Under the pieces are notes generated by a model. The model was not told the origin of the DNA. It worked only from the letters and a program-made list of their open reading frames with translations, and ran no database searches. A DNA stretch of 8,159 nucleotides. It comes from Gammaproteobacteria bacterium. Lineage in GTDB: Bacteria > Pseudomonadota > Gammaproteobacteria > UBA4575. The first letter of the stretch is position 1; each line of letters begins with the position of its first letter. Of the stretch, positions 1 through 6,204 are shown piece after piece. Position numbers and translations under genes: made by a program. The stretch is from NCBI GenBank assembly GCA_027297825.1, contig JAPUHH010000228.1:1-8159 (forward strand). Direction: 5' to 3'.

Positions 1-318
1 GATAGACGTGCAGGACTACTGTCTGGCGGCCAACAACAGCAACTTGCGATAGCACGAGCCTTAGCCTCCGACCCTAAAATTTTGTTACTCGACGAACCTA
101 CCGAAGGTATCCAACCTAACATTGTTAAAGAAATACAAAAAACATAGCACCATTAAAACCAAGATATGGGCATGAACCTGATCTTGACAGAACAACACAT
201 CAAGATTGCCAGAAAACTAGCTAACTTGTTTATCATCATGGATATTGGACGCGTTGTCGCGCATGGCCCTATCGATGAACTTACCGAAGAGCTAGCTCAT
301 AAACACCTCACCATTTAA
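1..318 (+). pseudogene. urtE: UrtE-like ABC transporter ATPase, 3' part, with two in-frame stops
   Basis: Reading frame 1 from the left edge gives the C-terminal half of an ABC ATPase. The signature motif LSGGQQQQ is at nt 19-42, Walker B ILLLDEPTEG at about 79-108, and the H-loop histidine in TEQH at 196-198. The run of four Gln after SGG and the phrase DEPTEGIQP are typical of UrtE, an ATPase of the urea/short-chain amide transporter (branched-chain amino acid transporter class). TAG at 145-147 and TAA at 154-156 interrupt the frame, yet the same frame continues with well conserved sequence (TEQHIKIARKLA, then MDIGRVVAHGPIDEL) to a normal UrtE-like end at 316-318. No indel is needed: both stops can be single T-to-A changes in leucine codons (TTG, TTA). 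This suggests recent inactivation, although sequencing error cannot be excluded. The Walker A half lies outside the window. The cargo may have been urea or an amide. Confidence 0.8.
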
Positions 319-452
319 TGCATAACTATTTGGCAATACGTTTAGAACATCTTCCTGAAATTTGCCATCATCCCAAGTCACTTTGCGATGATATAAGATC
401 GGCATTGGATATTCCCTCTCGAGATTTATATGTTTTAGCTAAAGCTATTTAA
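318..452 (+). CDS. Small 44-codon ORF coupled to the ATPase stop, unrecognised
   Basis: The ATG at 318-320 overlaps the TAA of the ATPase frame (TAATG), the classic arrangement for translational coupling. The ORF runs 44 codons to TAA at 450-452. The product begins MHNYLAIRLEHLPEICHH and includes IPSRDLYVLAKAI near its end. I do not recognise a family. There is no membrane segment or clear motif, and it carries two Cys and several His. It could be a real small protein or the start of a longer gene now truncated, since the region after it is also decayed and the upstream ATPase is broken. The coupling overlap is visible; any function would be guesswork. Confidence 0.25.
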   Translation: MHNYLAIRLEHLPEICHHPKSLCDDIRSALDIPSRDLYVLAKAI

Positions 453-498
453 AAGCTTTTCACCTTATCTTTTTGATTAGATAACATTATTGATTTGA

Positions 499-789
499 AG
501 GCTTGGCGAGACCACTCGAAAAGCCGAATTTCTGACCAATACTATCACCCCATGTTTTGCTGGTGACGCACCAGTATTCTATTTTGTAACGATCCCTAAG
601 CAAGCACATATTGACCTATAAGTCGATATGTGATTCACTTATGGTCATAAGGCAGTAGACTTTTGGGCATATCTGTCAGTAATAATAAATGCGGGAACCC
701 TTCTCCAACACTGGGCGACCCATGATCAGAGGGCCAACAAACTTATCTCACCTAAGACCGTACAAGTACTGCAACTTATTCAAAATTGT
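499..789 (+). pseudogene. Possible decayed reading frame between transporter remnant and DMFase operon
   Basis: The 337 bases from 453 to 789 hold no intact gene. In frame 1, after the TGA at 496-498, about 97 codons read as protein-like sequence broken only by TAA at 619-621 and TGA at 631-633. Readable pieces are CFAGDAPVFYFVTIPKQAH (553-609) and, after the stops, FTYGHKAVDFWAYLSVI and LLQHWATHDQRANKLISPK. The composition looks like a former protein, but I do not recognise the family, so this may be a chance open frame. The frame continues without a stop into the dmfA1 start at 802, which could be coincidence. The alternative is a non-coding leader of the DMFase operon. Confidence 0.3.
612..647. 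repeat. Imperfect inverted repeat upstream of the DMFase operon
   Basis: The arms 612-623 (TGACCTATAAGT) and 637-647 (ACTTATGGTCA) pair over 11 positions with one unpaired base, separated by 13 bases. It lies about 155 bases before the dmfA1 start, outside any intact gene, so it could be an operator or a leader hairpin. No convincing -35/-10 pair at standard spacing accompanies it, and an AT-rich repeat of this size can arise by chance. Confidence 0.25.
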
Positions 790-794
790 GGAGG
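790..794 (+). promoter_or_regulatory. Ribosome binding site of dmfA1
   Basis: GGAGG lies seven bases before the ATG at 802. It fixes that start even though the same frame stays open upstream to the TGA at 631-633. Confidence 0.8.
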
Positions 795-801
795 AAGAAA
801 A

Positions 802-1251
802 ATGATATCTATACCCAAAAAAGGAACTCCCGAACGTAACAGGCTTATCGCGACACATAAGGAATGTATCGAATCTATGAAGGGTGTACCTGGATGCACC
901 ATCATGAAGTGTGAAACTCCAGGAGATACCACCGTAGTATCAGGTGGATTTCAAGATGACCCATTATTAAACAAAGTTTTAATTCGCATGCGCACGGCGA
1001 TGCCAGGCAATTTTGGTGGAAAACTTGTAGTGATCTGCACAAAAGTCGACAAGGAATGGCGCATTGGACGCCTTGCAGGCGTTCGTGGAGTTCCACCAAC
1101 ATTCGTTAACGACAAAGTCTACGATAATGAACAAGATCCACAGCACGATATTTTCTTAATGCGCTTGGATGAATTGGATGAAGAGGATGGATTCCCTGAG
1201 CACTTTAACGAAGGTTGGAAACGCCGCGATGATCATTGGACCGTAACCTAA
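802..1251 (+). CDS. dmfA1: N,N-dimethylformamidase small (alpha) subunit
   Basis: This 149-residue protein precedes the DMFase large-subunit gene by 52 bases, the order known for dmfA1-dmfA2. The small subunit packs against the catalytic subunit of the cytoplasmic enzyme that hydrolyses DMF to dimethylamine and formate. The C-terminal part carries the family's pattern: EWRIGRLAGVR (85-95), then P, D and E spaced as in known small subunits, then HDIFLMRLDEL (115-125). This resembles the C-terminal half of the 132-residue Alcaligenes/Paracoccus protein as I recall it. The first 80 residues do not resemble that protein: they contain VPGCTIMKCETPGDTTVVSG and a KLVVICT strand, suggesting a different N-terminal segment. 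A basic, aromatic tail (GWKRRDDHW) ends the chain. There is no signal peptide. The large neighbour makes the assignment firm; alone it would be moderate. Confidence 0.8.
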   Translation: MISIPKKGTPERNRLIATHKECIESMKGVPGCTIMKCETPGDTTVVSGGFQDDPLLNKVLIRMRTAMPGNFGGKLVVICTKVDKEWRIGRLAGVRGVPPTFVNDKVYDNEQDPQHDIFLMRLDELDEEDGFPEHFNEGWKRRDDHWTVT

Positions 1252-1290
1252 ATAACGGCTTACACACTTAAGTAAATAATAATTTCTAAG

Positions 1291-1295
1291 AGGAG
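1291..1295 (+). promoter_or_regulatory. Ribosome binding site of dmfA2
   Basis: AGGAG ends eight bases before the ATG at 1304. A second in-frame ATG at 1313 would sit 17 bases away, so 1304 is preferred although 1313 gives an N-terminus more like known homologues. Confidence 0.75.
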
Positions 1296-1303
1296 AACGA
1301 AAT

Positions 1304-3703
1304 ATGTGTGCAATGAGAATAACGGGTTACGCCGATAAATTTGGTGTCAACCCTGGCAAAACCATCAAGTTCCATGTGAATTGTGATGGTCCCAAAAAAT
1401 ATAATTGCCAAATAGTAAAAATGATCCATGGGGATACCAATCCACGTGGTCCTGGGTTAATAGAAGAGAATATCGATGCGAACTGTAATGGTGAATATAA
1501 CGGTAGACCACAAACTATTTATAGCGGTTCGTATGGGTATGTAGAAGATAATAGTCATCTTCAAGTTGAGTCTTTTACCATGCAATGTTGGATTTGGCCA
1601 ACAACGCCAAAGACACATCCAAAATACTGGCGACACGGTGCGCAAGGATTGATGACGAAATGGTCTAATGGCAAAGGCTATGGATTATTTATTAACGAAG
1701 AAGGTTGTTTAGAATTACGCATAAATGGAACAAGCATCACCACGGGAGCTCCGATTCGTGATCATGCATGGAACTTTGTTGCCGCTACTTTTGATGCCGT
1801 TACGGGTGAAGCGAAACTGTATCATGAGCCACAAATTCAATATGCACTTGATCCGGACATTCCGCCTGTAACCAAAATAATTAGTGACAAAATTGAACAC
1901 ACCGCAGGTGTACCTTTTGCAGTAGCAGCGTATGCAGGTGGTGCAGACTCTAGCCCACAAGCACAAGCCTCTCGCCCGGCAGGCATGGTGATGGCAGGTC
2001 ATTACAATGGCAAAATTGATAGCCCAAGACTTTGCAGAAGTGCATTAAGCCGAGAAGAAATTGAAACCATGAAACTAGGTGCACAACCTGGCTTAACAGA
2101 ACGTCGCCATTGTGGCCCTACCGGCCCATTGTCTGAAGCTATGGTTGGCACTTGGGATTTTTCTGATGGCATTAATACTAGGAGAGGCACAGACCATGGT
2201 CCTTACCTGTATCACTTAGATATTATTAACTGCCCTACTCGTGCAATGACTGGACATAATTTCTCAGGTCACAACTTTGACTGGAAACATGCCGAAAAGG
2301 AATATGGTGCGATCCATTTCCATGATGACGATATTGATGATGCACGCTGGGATGTCGATTTCGAATGGAATGTACCTGAAGGCACGAGCAGCAAATTTTA
2401 TGCAGCAAAACTCACTACCGATGAAGGTGATGAGGATTACGTAACATTTTGGGTGGTGCCTGAAGTAGGTAAAGAACAGTCCAAAATTGCCTTTATGGTT
2501 CCCACCATTAGTTACATGGCTTATGCAAATGAGCACTTAGCTAATAATGCGGGCGGTGCCGAGTTATTGGTATATCGTGTGCCAATTATGCAAGATCAAA
2601 ACATGTTCTTAAGTGAACACCGAGAGTATGGTGGATCGATTTACGATACACACACAGACGGAAGTGGTTTGTGTCTGTCATCGCGTTTACGACCCATTTT
2701 AAGCATTCGTCCGAAGTACGACCACTTCTTAATGCAAGCCCCATGGCAATATCCAGCAGATCTTCACTTGATCTACTGGTTAGAAGAAATGGGTTATGAA
2801 TATGATTGTATTATGGATGAAGACACAAACTATGATGGTCTAGCACGACTAGAGAACTATAACGTTATCATTACTGGTTCTCACCCAGAGCATAACAGTG
2901 GTCCTCAACTGGATGCATTGCATAACTACACACAACAAGGTGGACGTCTCATGTACATGGGTGCAGATGCGTGGTATTGGATACACTCATATCATCCAGC
3001 CTATGAAGATTTAGGGCGCGGTGTTATTACCGAAATGCGTCGTTGCGAATCTGGTATTCGTACTTGGCGCGCAGATCCTGGTGAATACTATCACCAAGGC
3101 ACTGGTGAACTTGGTGGTATGTGGCGTTACCGCGGCAGGTATTTACACTCGGTCGCAGGAACAGGTATGTCCTCTGAAGGTTTCGATATTTCATCATACT
3201 ACTCACGTACCTATGAAAGTAACGATCCACGAATCTCCTGGGCATTTGATGGTATCGACTACGATGAGAAAATTGGCAACTTTGGTCTCGTCGGTGGTGG
3301 CGCTGCAGGTACCGAGCTCGATATCGTGGATACCATGCTAGGTTCGCCACCGCATACATTAGTGGGTGCAACTTCAGCAGGTCGTCATACCGAAGCGTAT
3401 CTATTAGTAATGGAAGACTACGGCTTTAGCCAACAAGGGATTGACGGTACACAACATCCACGTGTGCGATCTGACATAGCTTTCCATGAAACACCAAATG
3501 GCGGTGGCTGTTTTGCATTTAGTTCTATCGCATTCTGCGGATCGCTTCCATGGAACAATGGTAAGAACAACATTTCTACACTTGTAGGCAATGTTCTGAA
3601 CCGATTCATGCAAGATGGACCATTACCTGATGCACCTAAAGATGCTTATATCCATCGTGGACGTGCTGATTACGATCCAGCAATGAATAAAGCACGTAAG
3701 TAA
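1304..3703 (+). CDS. dmfA2: N,N-dimethylformamidase large (beta, catalytic) subunit
   Basis: The 799-residue protein matches the DMFase large subunit (762 residues in the characterised enzyme) along its length. The N-terminal Ig-like part has MIHGDTNPRGPG (40-51). A concanavalin/LamG-like lectin domain follows at about 70-250, with HYNGKIDSPRLC at 233-244. The C-terminal catalytic domain has a glutamine-amidotransferase-like fold. Recalled matches to the known enzyme are TISYMAYANE (401-410), SIYDTH (445-450), TGSHPEH (524-530), GLVGGGAAGTELD (661-673) and GGGCFAFSSIAF (733-744). In the solved Paracoccus enzyme two Tyr and one Glu bind a mononuclear ferric iron. By alignment these are Tyr407, Tyr447 and Glu529, with the further active-site Glu at 671, so all are retained and the enzyme should be active. 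The reaction is DMF plus water to dimethylamine and formate. No signal peptide is seen. GC (48% in one sample) is higher than in the genes downstream. Confidence 0.95.
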   Translation: MCAMRITGYADKFGVNPGKTIKFHVNCDGPKKYNCQIVKMIHGDTNPRGPGLIEENIDANCNGEYNGRPQTIYSGSYGYVEDNSHLQVESFTMQCWIWPTTPKTHPKYWRHGAQGLMTKWSNGKGYGLFINEEGCLELRINGTSITTGAPIRDHAWNFVAATFDAVTGEAKLYHEPQIQYALDPDIPPVTKIISDKIEHTAGVPFAVAAYAGGADSSPQAQASRPAGMVMAGHYNGKIDSPRLCRSALSREEIETMKLGAQPGLTERRHCGPTGPLSEAMVGTWDFSDGINTRRGTDHGPYLYHLDIINCPTRAMTGHNFSGHNFDWKHAEKEYGAIHFHDDDIDDARWDVDFEWNVPEGTSSKFYAAKLTTDEGDEDYVTFWVVPEVGKEQSKIAFMVPTISYMAYANEHLANNAGGAELLVYRVPIMQDQNMFLSEHREYGGSIYDTHTDGSGLCLSSRLRPILSIRPKYDHFLMQAPWQYPADLHLIYWLEEMGYEYDCIMDEDTNYDGLARLENYNVIITGSHPEHNSGPQLDALHNYTQQGGRLMYMGADAWYWIHSYHPAYEDLGRGVITEMRRCESGIRTWRADPGEYYHQGTGELGGMWRYRGRYLHSVAGTGMSSEGFDISSYYSRTYESNDPRISWAFDGIDYDEKIGNFGLVGGGAAGTELDIVDTMLGSPPHTLVGATSAGRHTEAYLLVMEDYGFSQQGIDGTQHPRVRSDIAFHETPNGGGCFAFSSIAFCGSLPWNNGKNNISTLVGNVLNRFMQDGPLPDAPKDAYIHRGRADYDPAMNKARK

Positions 3704-3771
3704 GGAAACACTTTTAAAAACTTGTGGCTTACTTAGGTATGTCCCATAGTTCTAAAAGTATAGGCCTTCGA

Positions 3772-3803
3772 GTGTCATCGACATCTCCTCATGTTGATGG
3801 CGC
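3772..3803 (+). ncRNA. 13-pair RNA hairpin in the dmfA2-Rieske spacer
   Basis: GTGTCATCGACAT (3772-3784) pairs with ATGTTGATGGCGC (3791-3803) around a CTCCTC loop. All 13 positions pair, three as G-U wobbles (3773/3802, 3775/3800, 3780/3795). On the other strand these three would be A-C mismatches, so the structure favours + strand RNA. No T-run follows, which argues against an intrinsic terminator. It lies 38 bases before the next gene and could set mRNA stability or differential expression between dmfA2 and that gene. Roles are inference. Confidence 0.45.
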
Positions 3804-3841
3804 ACGATTAGTCACATTCTAAATTAATTGGATGACGCGTT

Positions 3842-5005
3842 ATGGTGTATCACCCAGATCTTGGCTACTTTGACGAAGGTGTTGATCTTACCGATGCAGA
3901 TTTGTACAAATCAGCCAATCAACCGTTTGGACAAGCGACCATTCTCCCCCCCTTCACTTACCAATCTAAGGTGTTCAGTGATTTAGAAGATGAAAAACTT
4001 TGGACGCGTAGTTGGGTTGCAATTGGCACTACACACCAGCTTCAAAATCCTGGTGACCTTTTACCATTTACGGTAGGTCATCATGGAATACATGTACAAA
4101 GAAATAAAGATGGTAGTTTGACGGGTCGCTTCAATAAGGCGCAACATGGTGGTTGTCGAGCTGTTCCTTTGCAATGCCAAACCGGCAAAAAAACAAAGTG
4201 CTCATTTACTTCCTGTGGCTACAGTCTTGATCGAAACGTACTCCGCGTAGAAGAGATCGGTGAAAACACGCCGACCATGCATCAATACTTGGGCCTTATA
4301 CCTGAAAGATTATTACCGATAAAAGTAGACACATGGGGGCCGTTTGTTTTTGTCAATCTTGATGCGAGTAGCAACAGCTTAGCTAAAACACTTGGAGATT
4401 TACCTACAAAGATAGACACATATTTGAGCAACACTCTTTCCTTACTAGCTAGCGAATGGTTTCAGTGCACATCAAATTGGAAATTAGCAGGCCGTGCATT
4501 TTATGACGTAGAGAATATAGAAACTACTACATCCAACTATAGAAATGATTCTGAAAATTACTTTTTAACGCCTGATTTAATCTTGCCGCAGGTTGACAGC
4601 GATGAAAAAGATATGACTAATAATGCACAGCTATGTTGGTTATTTCCTAATCTACTTCTTATTTTAACTTCTTCTCATGTTGTTAGTGTAATACTTCAAC
4701 CAACCAGTATGGGAGAAAGTGTATTACGAACATGTATTTTCAGTAATAACAAGAACAAAAATGATATTGATAATTCGAAATTACCTTTCACATGGCAAAA
4801 TTATATTCAAACCATACAAATACGAGCGAGTTCTATTCAAGAACAAGCCGACAAATTAACCGCTCCAGGTGCACCAGAGCTGAAAGAGGAAATGATCCCA
4901 CGTGAGACGAATTTAGCTGGCTACTTACTTCACCGTTATGTAACCAAACAAATAGAAGCAGAACATGACTACTACTGGAATGCACCTTTGTACAACAACC
5001 CATGA
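3842..5005 (+). CDS. Rieske oxygenase alpha-subunit-fold protein lacking ligands of both iron sites
   Basis: The 387-residue length and layout fit a Rieske ring-hydroxylating oxygenase alpha subunit: WTRSWVAIG (54-62), a Rieske-like domain to about 135, GPFVFVNLD (166-174), the NWK motif (212-214) that opens the catalytic domain, and LFPNLLLILT (267-276). The Rieske pattern C-x-H-x17-C-x2-H aligns without gaps to Ala100, His102, Cys120 and Thr123, so one Cys and one His are gone. In the catalytic helix the bridging acid is present (Asp222), but the two iron-binding His positions are Asn225 and Thr230. A normal [2Fe-2S] cluster and mononuclear iron are therefore not expected. Cys105, Cys112 and Cys125 sit beside Cys120 and His102 and could form another metal site. 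The start is the first ATG after an in-frame TGA at 3833, with only a weak GGA before it. GC falls from about 38-48% in sampled N-terminal lines to 27-32% in the C-terminal half, which also has the Asn/Lys-rich SNNKNKNDIDNSK (301-313). It is a pseudoenzyme, a divergent enzyme or an early decaying gene; the function is unknown. Confidence 0.75.
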   Translation: MVYHPDLGYFDEGVDLTDADLYKSANQPFGQATILPPFTYQSKVFSDLEDEKLWTRSWVAIGTTHQLQNPGDLLPFTVGHHGIHVQRNKDGSLTGRFNKAQHGGCRAVPLQCQTGKKTKCSFTSCGYSLDRNVLRVEEIGENTPTMHQYLGLIPERLLPIKVDTWGPFVFVNLDASSNSLAKTLGDLPTKIDTYLSNTLSLLASEWFQCTSNWKLAGRAFYDVENIETTTSNYRNDSENYFLTPDLILPQVDSDEKDMTNNAQLCWLFPNLLLILTSSHVVSVILQPTSMGESVLRTCIFSNNKNKNDIDNSKLPFTWQNYIQTIQIRASSIQEQADKLTAPGAPELKEEMIPRETNLAGYLLHRYVTKQIEAEHDYYWNAPLYNNP

Positions 5006-5064
5006 GTCTAGGATTTTCTTTTTGCTGTTATAGAAATACTAAAATTTAATATATGGAAAATAAT

Positions 5065-5069
5065 GAGGT
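5065..5069 (+). promoter_or_regulatory. Ribosome binding site deciding the Sel1 gene start
   Basis: GAGGT lies seven bases before the ATG at 5077. The earlier in-frame ATG at 5053 has only AT-rich sequence before it, so 5077 is the preferred start. Confidence 0.6.
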
Positions 5070-5076
5070 AGATGGT

Positions 5077-5739
5077 ATGGATTTAGCTCGTCAAGCATAC
5101 AATCAAGGCGAGTATAAAAAAGCACACGAGCTCTGGCAATCGCAAGCGGAAATTGGCAATGCGGAAGCACAAGCATGGCTTGGTTCTTTATATGCCAATG
5201 GTGATGGTGTAGATGTGGACGATACGACTGCTTTGTCTTGGTATGAAAAAGCTGCTGTACAAGGCTATCCAATGGCACAAGCTAATGTCGGTGCGATGTA
5301 CTTTATGAGCCAAGGCACTGAAAAAGATACCAATAAAGCCATTAAGTGGCTAACTGCTGCTGCAGATAACGGTGACGTAAACGGACTGTTTAATTTAGCC
5401 GTTTTATATACCAAGGGCGAAGGCGTCGATAAAAATGCAGAGCGTGCTGCAGAACTATACCGTAAAGCTGCAGAACAGGGTCATTATCCATCACAATCAC
5501 GCCTCGGCTACATGCATGCACATGGACAAGGTGTAAAAAAAGATCGTGTACAAGCTTATTTATGGTTAACCCTTGCAGCACAACACGGCATCGGAACAGC
5601 ACTTAATGAGCTGGAGTCTGTTGTAAAATGCATGTCCGCAGAAGAAAAATCCATGGGTGAAGCACTATTTGCACAATGGCGCAATAAAACCGGAACCGAC
5701 AATATGCAAGTTGCGATGTACCCTGCTCCATCTAATTAA
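5077..5739 (+). CDS. Sel1-like repeat protein
   Basis: This 220-residue protein (228 if it starts at 5053) is built from Sel1-like/TPR-type helical repeats. A short leading helix, MDLARQAYNQGEYKKAHELW, is followed by four repeats at about 28-63, 64-99, 100-135 and 136-172. Each shows the A-x2-L-G-x-(L/M)-Y, G-x-G and A-x3-Y/L-W/Y-x2-A-A-x2-G pattern, for example AQAWLGSLYANGDGV and AAELYRKAAEQGH. Repeats of this class bind other proteins and scaffold complexes. There is no signal peptide or membrane segment at either possible start, so a cytoplasmic adaptor is likely. It follows the Rieske-fold gene by 71 bases (47 from the upstream ATG) on the same strand and may be cotranscribed. The partner cannot be told from the sequence. 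The family call is firm; the role is unknown. Confidence 0.9.
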   Translation: MDLARQAYNQGEYKKAHELWQSQAEIGNAEAQAWLGSLYANGDGVDVDDTTALSWYEKAAVQGYPMAQANVGAMYFMSQGTEKDTNKAIKWLTAAADNGDVNGLFNLAVLYTKGEGVDKNAERAAELYRKAAEQGHYPSQSRLGYMHAHGQGVKKDRVQAYLWLTLAAQHGIGTALNELESVVKCMSAEEKSMGEALFAQWRNKTGTDNMQVAMYPAPSN

Positions 5740-5781
5740 ACAAACACTACAAAATTGTAATAACAAAATACAACATTGCTT

Positions 5782-6087
5782 ATGGTTTATAGCGTACAAC
5801 AAATCAAGTATGAAATTCTTGCCTATATGAAAGAGTTTGGTGGCGATTTTAATGACTGGTATGTCGGCGTTGCTGCTGATCCTAAGTGCACGATGTTCCA
5901 AAAGCATAGTGTTCATCAGAAAGATGACATATGGCTTCATAAACAGGCACTCACTTTCACTGCTTGCAAAACTATCCAGCGATACTTTTTAAAGATTTTA
6001 AAGACAGATGGCGAGGCCGTTTCAGAGGGTAACGAGGACACTGATTGTGTTTATCTTTACAAAAAAAGTGAACGCACAAATCCTTGA
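5782..6087 (+). CDS. Small GIY-YIG-like conserved hypothetical protein
   Basis: The likely product is 101 residues from the ATG at 5782. A TTG at 5776 in the same frame is a poorer choice, and neither has a clear ribosome binding site. The sequence EFGGDFNDWYVGVAADP (18-34), two His (42, 45), a central W51 and a terminal VYLYKK recall a family of small hypothetical proteins with a WYVGIA-type motif, which resembles the YIG half of a GIY-YIG nuclease domain. In that fold an Arg and a Glu are catalytic. Here the Arg position appears to be Lys/Cys (PKCTMF) and the usual Glu of the second helix reads Gln66 (KTIQRYF), so nuclease activity is doubtful. The match rests on memory of the motif, not an alignment. 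There is no membrane segment. It lies 42 bases after the Sel1 gene, same strand. Confidence 0.6.
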   Translation: MVYSVQQIKYEILAYMKEFGGDFNDWYVGVAADPKCTMFQKHSVHQKDDIWLHKQALTFTACKTIQRYFLKILKTDGEAVSEGNEDTDCVYLYKKSERTNP

Positions 6088-6204
6088 CTAATTATTTTAT
6101 GAACTTACTTATTTTCAATTAACTATGCATAACAGGATGAACTTTTTCACTCAGTCTTCTTATGATCTGTACGAGGTGGCGCTCGAGACTATTAGGTAAA
6201 AAGA

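Noticed and set aside
145..156. Stop-codon reassignment or readthrough in the ATPase gene
   Set aside because: Other genes in the window end cleanly at TAA or TGA with no in-frame stops inside, and both TAA and TAG are affected here, so inactivation or error is simpler.
3027..3371. Antisense 114-codon ORF within dmfA2
   Set aside because: Lies wholly inside a strongly matching DMFase region and its translation is basic and low in folded-protein character, as expected of a shadow frame.
3711..3758. CTTTTA/TAAAAG inverted repeat as a terminator after dmfA2
   Set aside because: Six AT-rich pairs across a 36-base gap with no T-run is too weak to call.
3739..3822. A 27-codon ORF (MSHSSKSIGL start) in the spacer after dmfA2
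   Set aside because: No usable ribosome binding site, no recognisable motif, and it overlaps the hairpin, which explains the sequence better.
6125..6199. A 24-codon ORF (MHNRMNFFTQ start) just before the AsmA-like gene
   Set aside because: Too short, no ribosome binding site and no motif; it ends six bases before the real start only by position.
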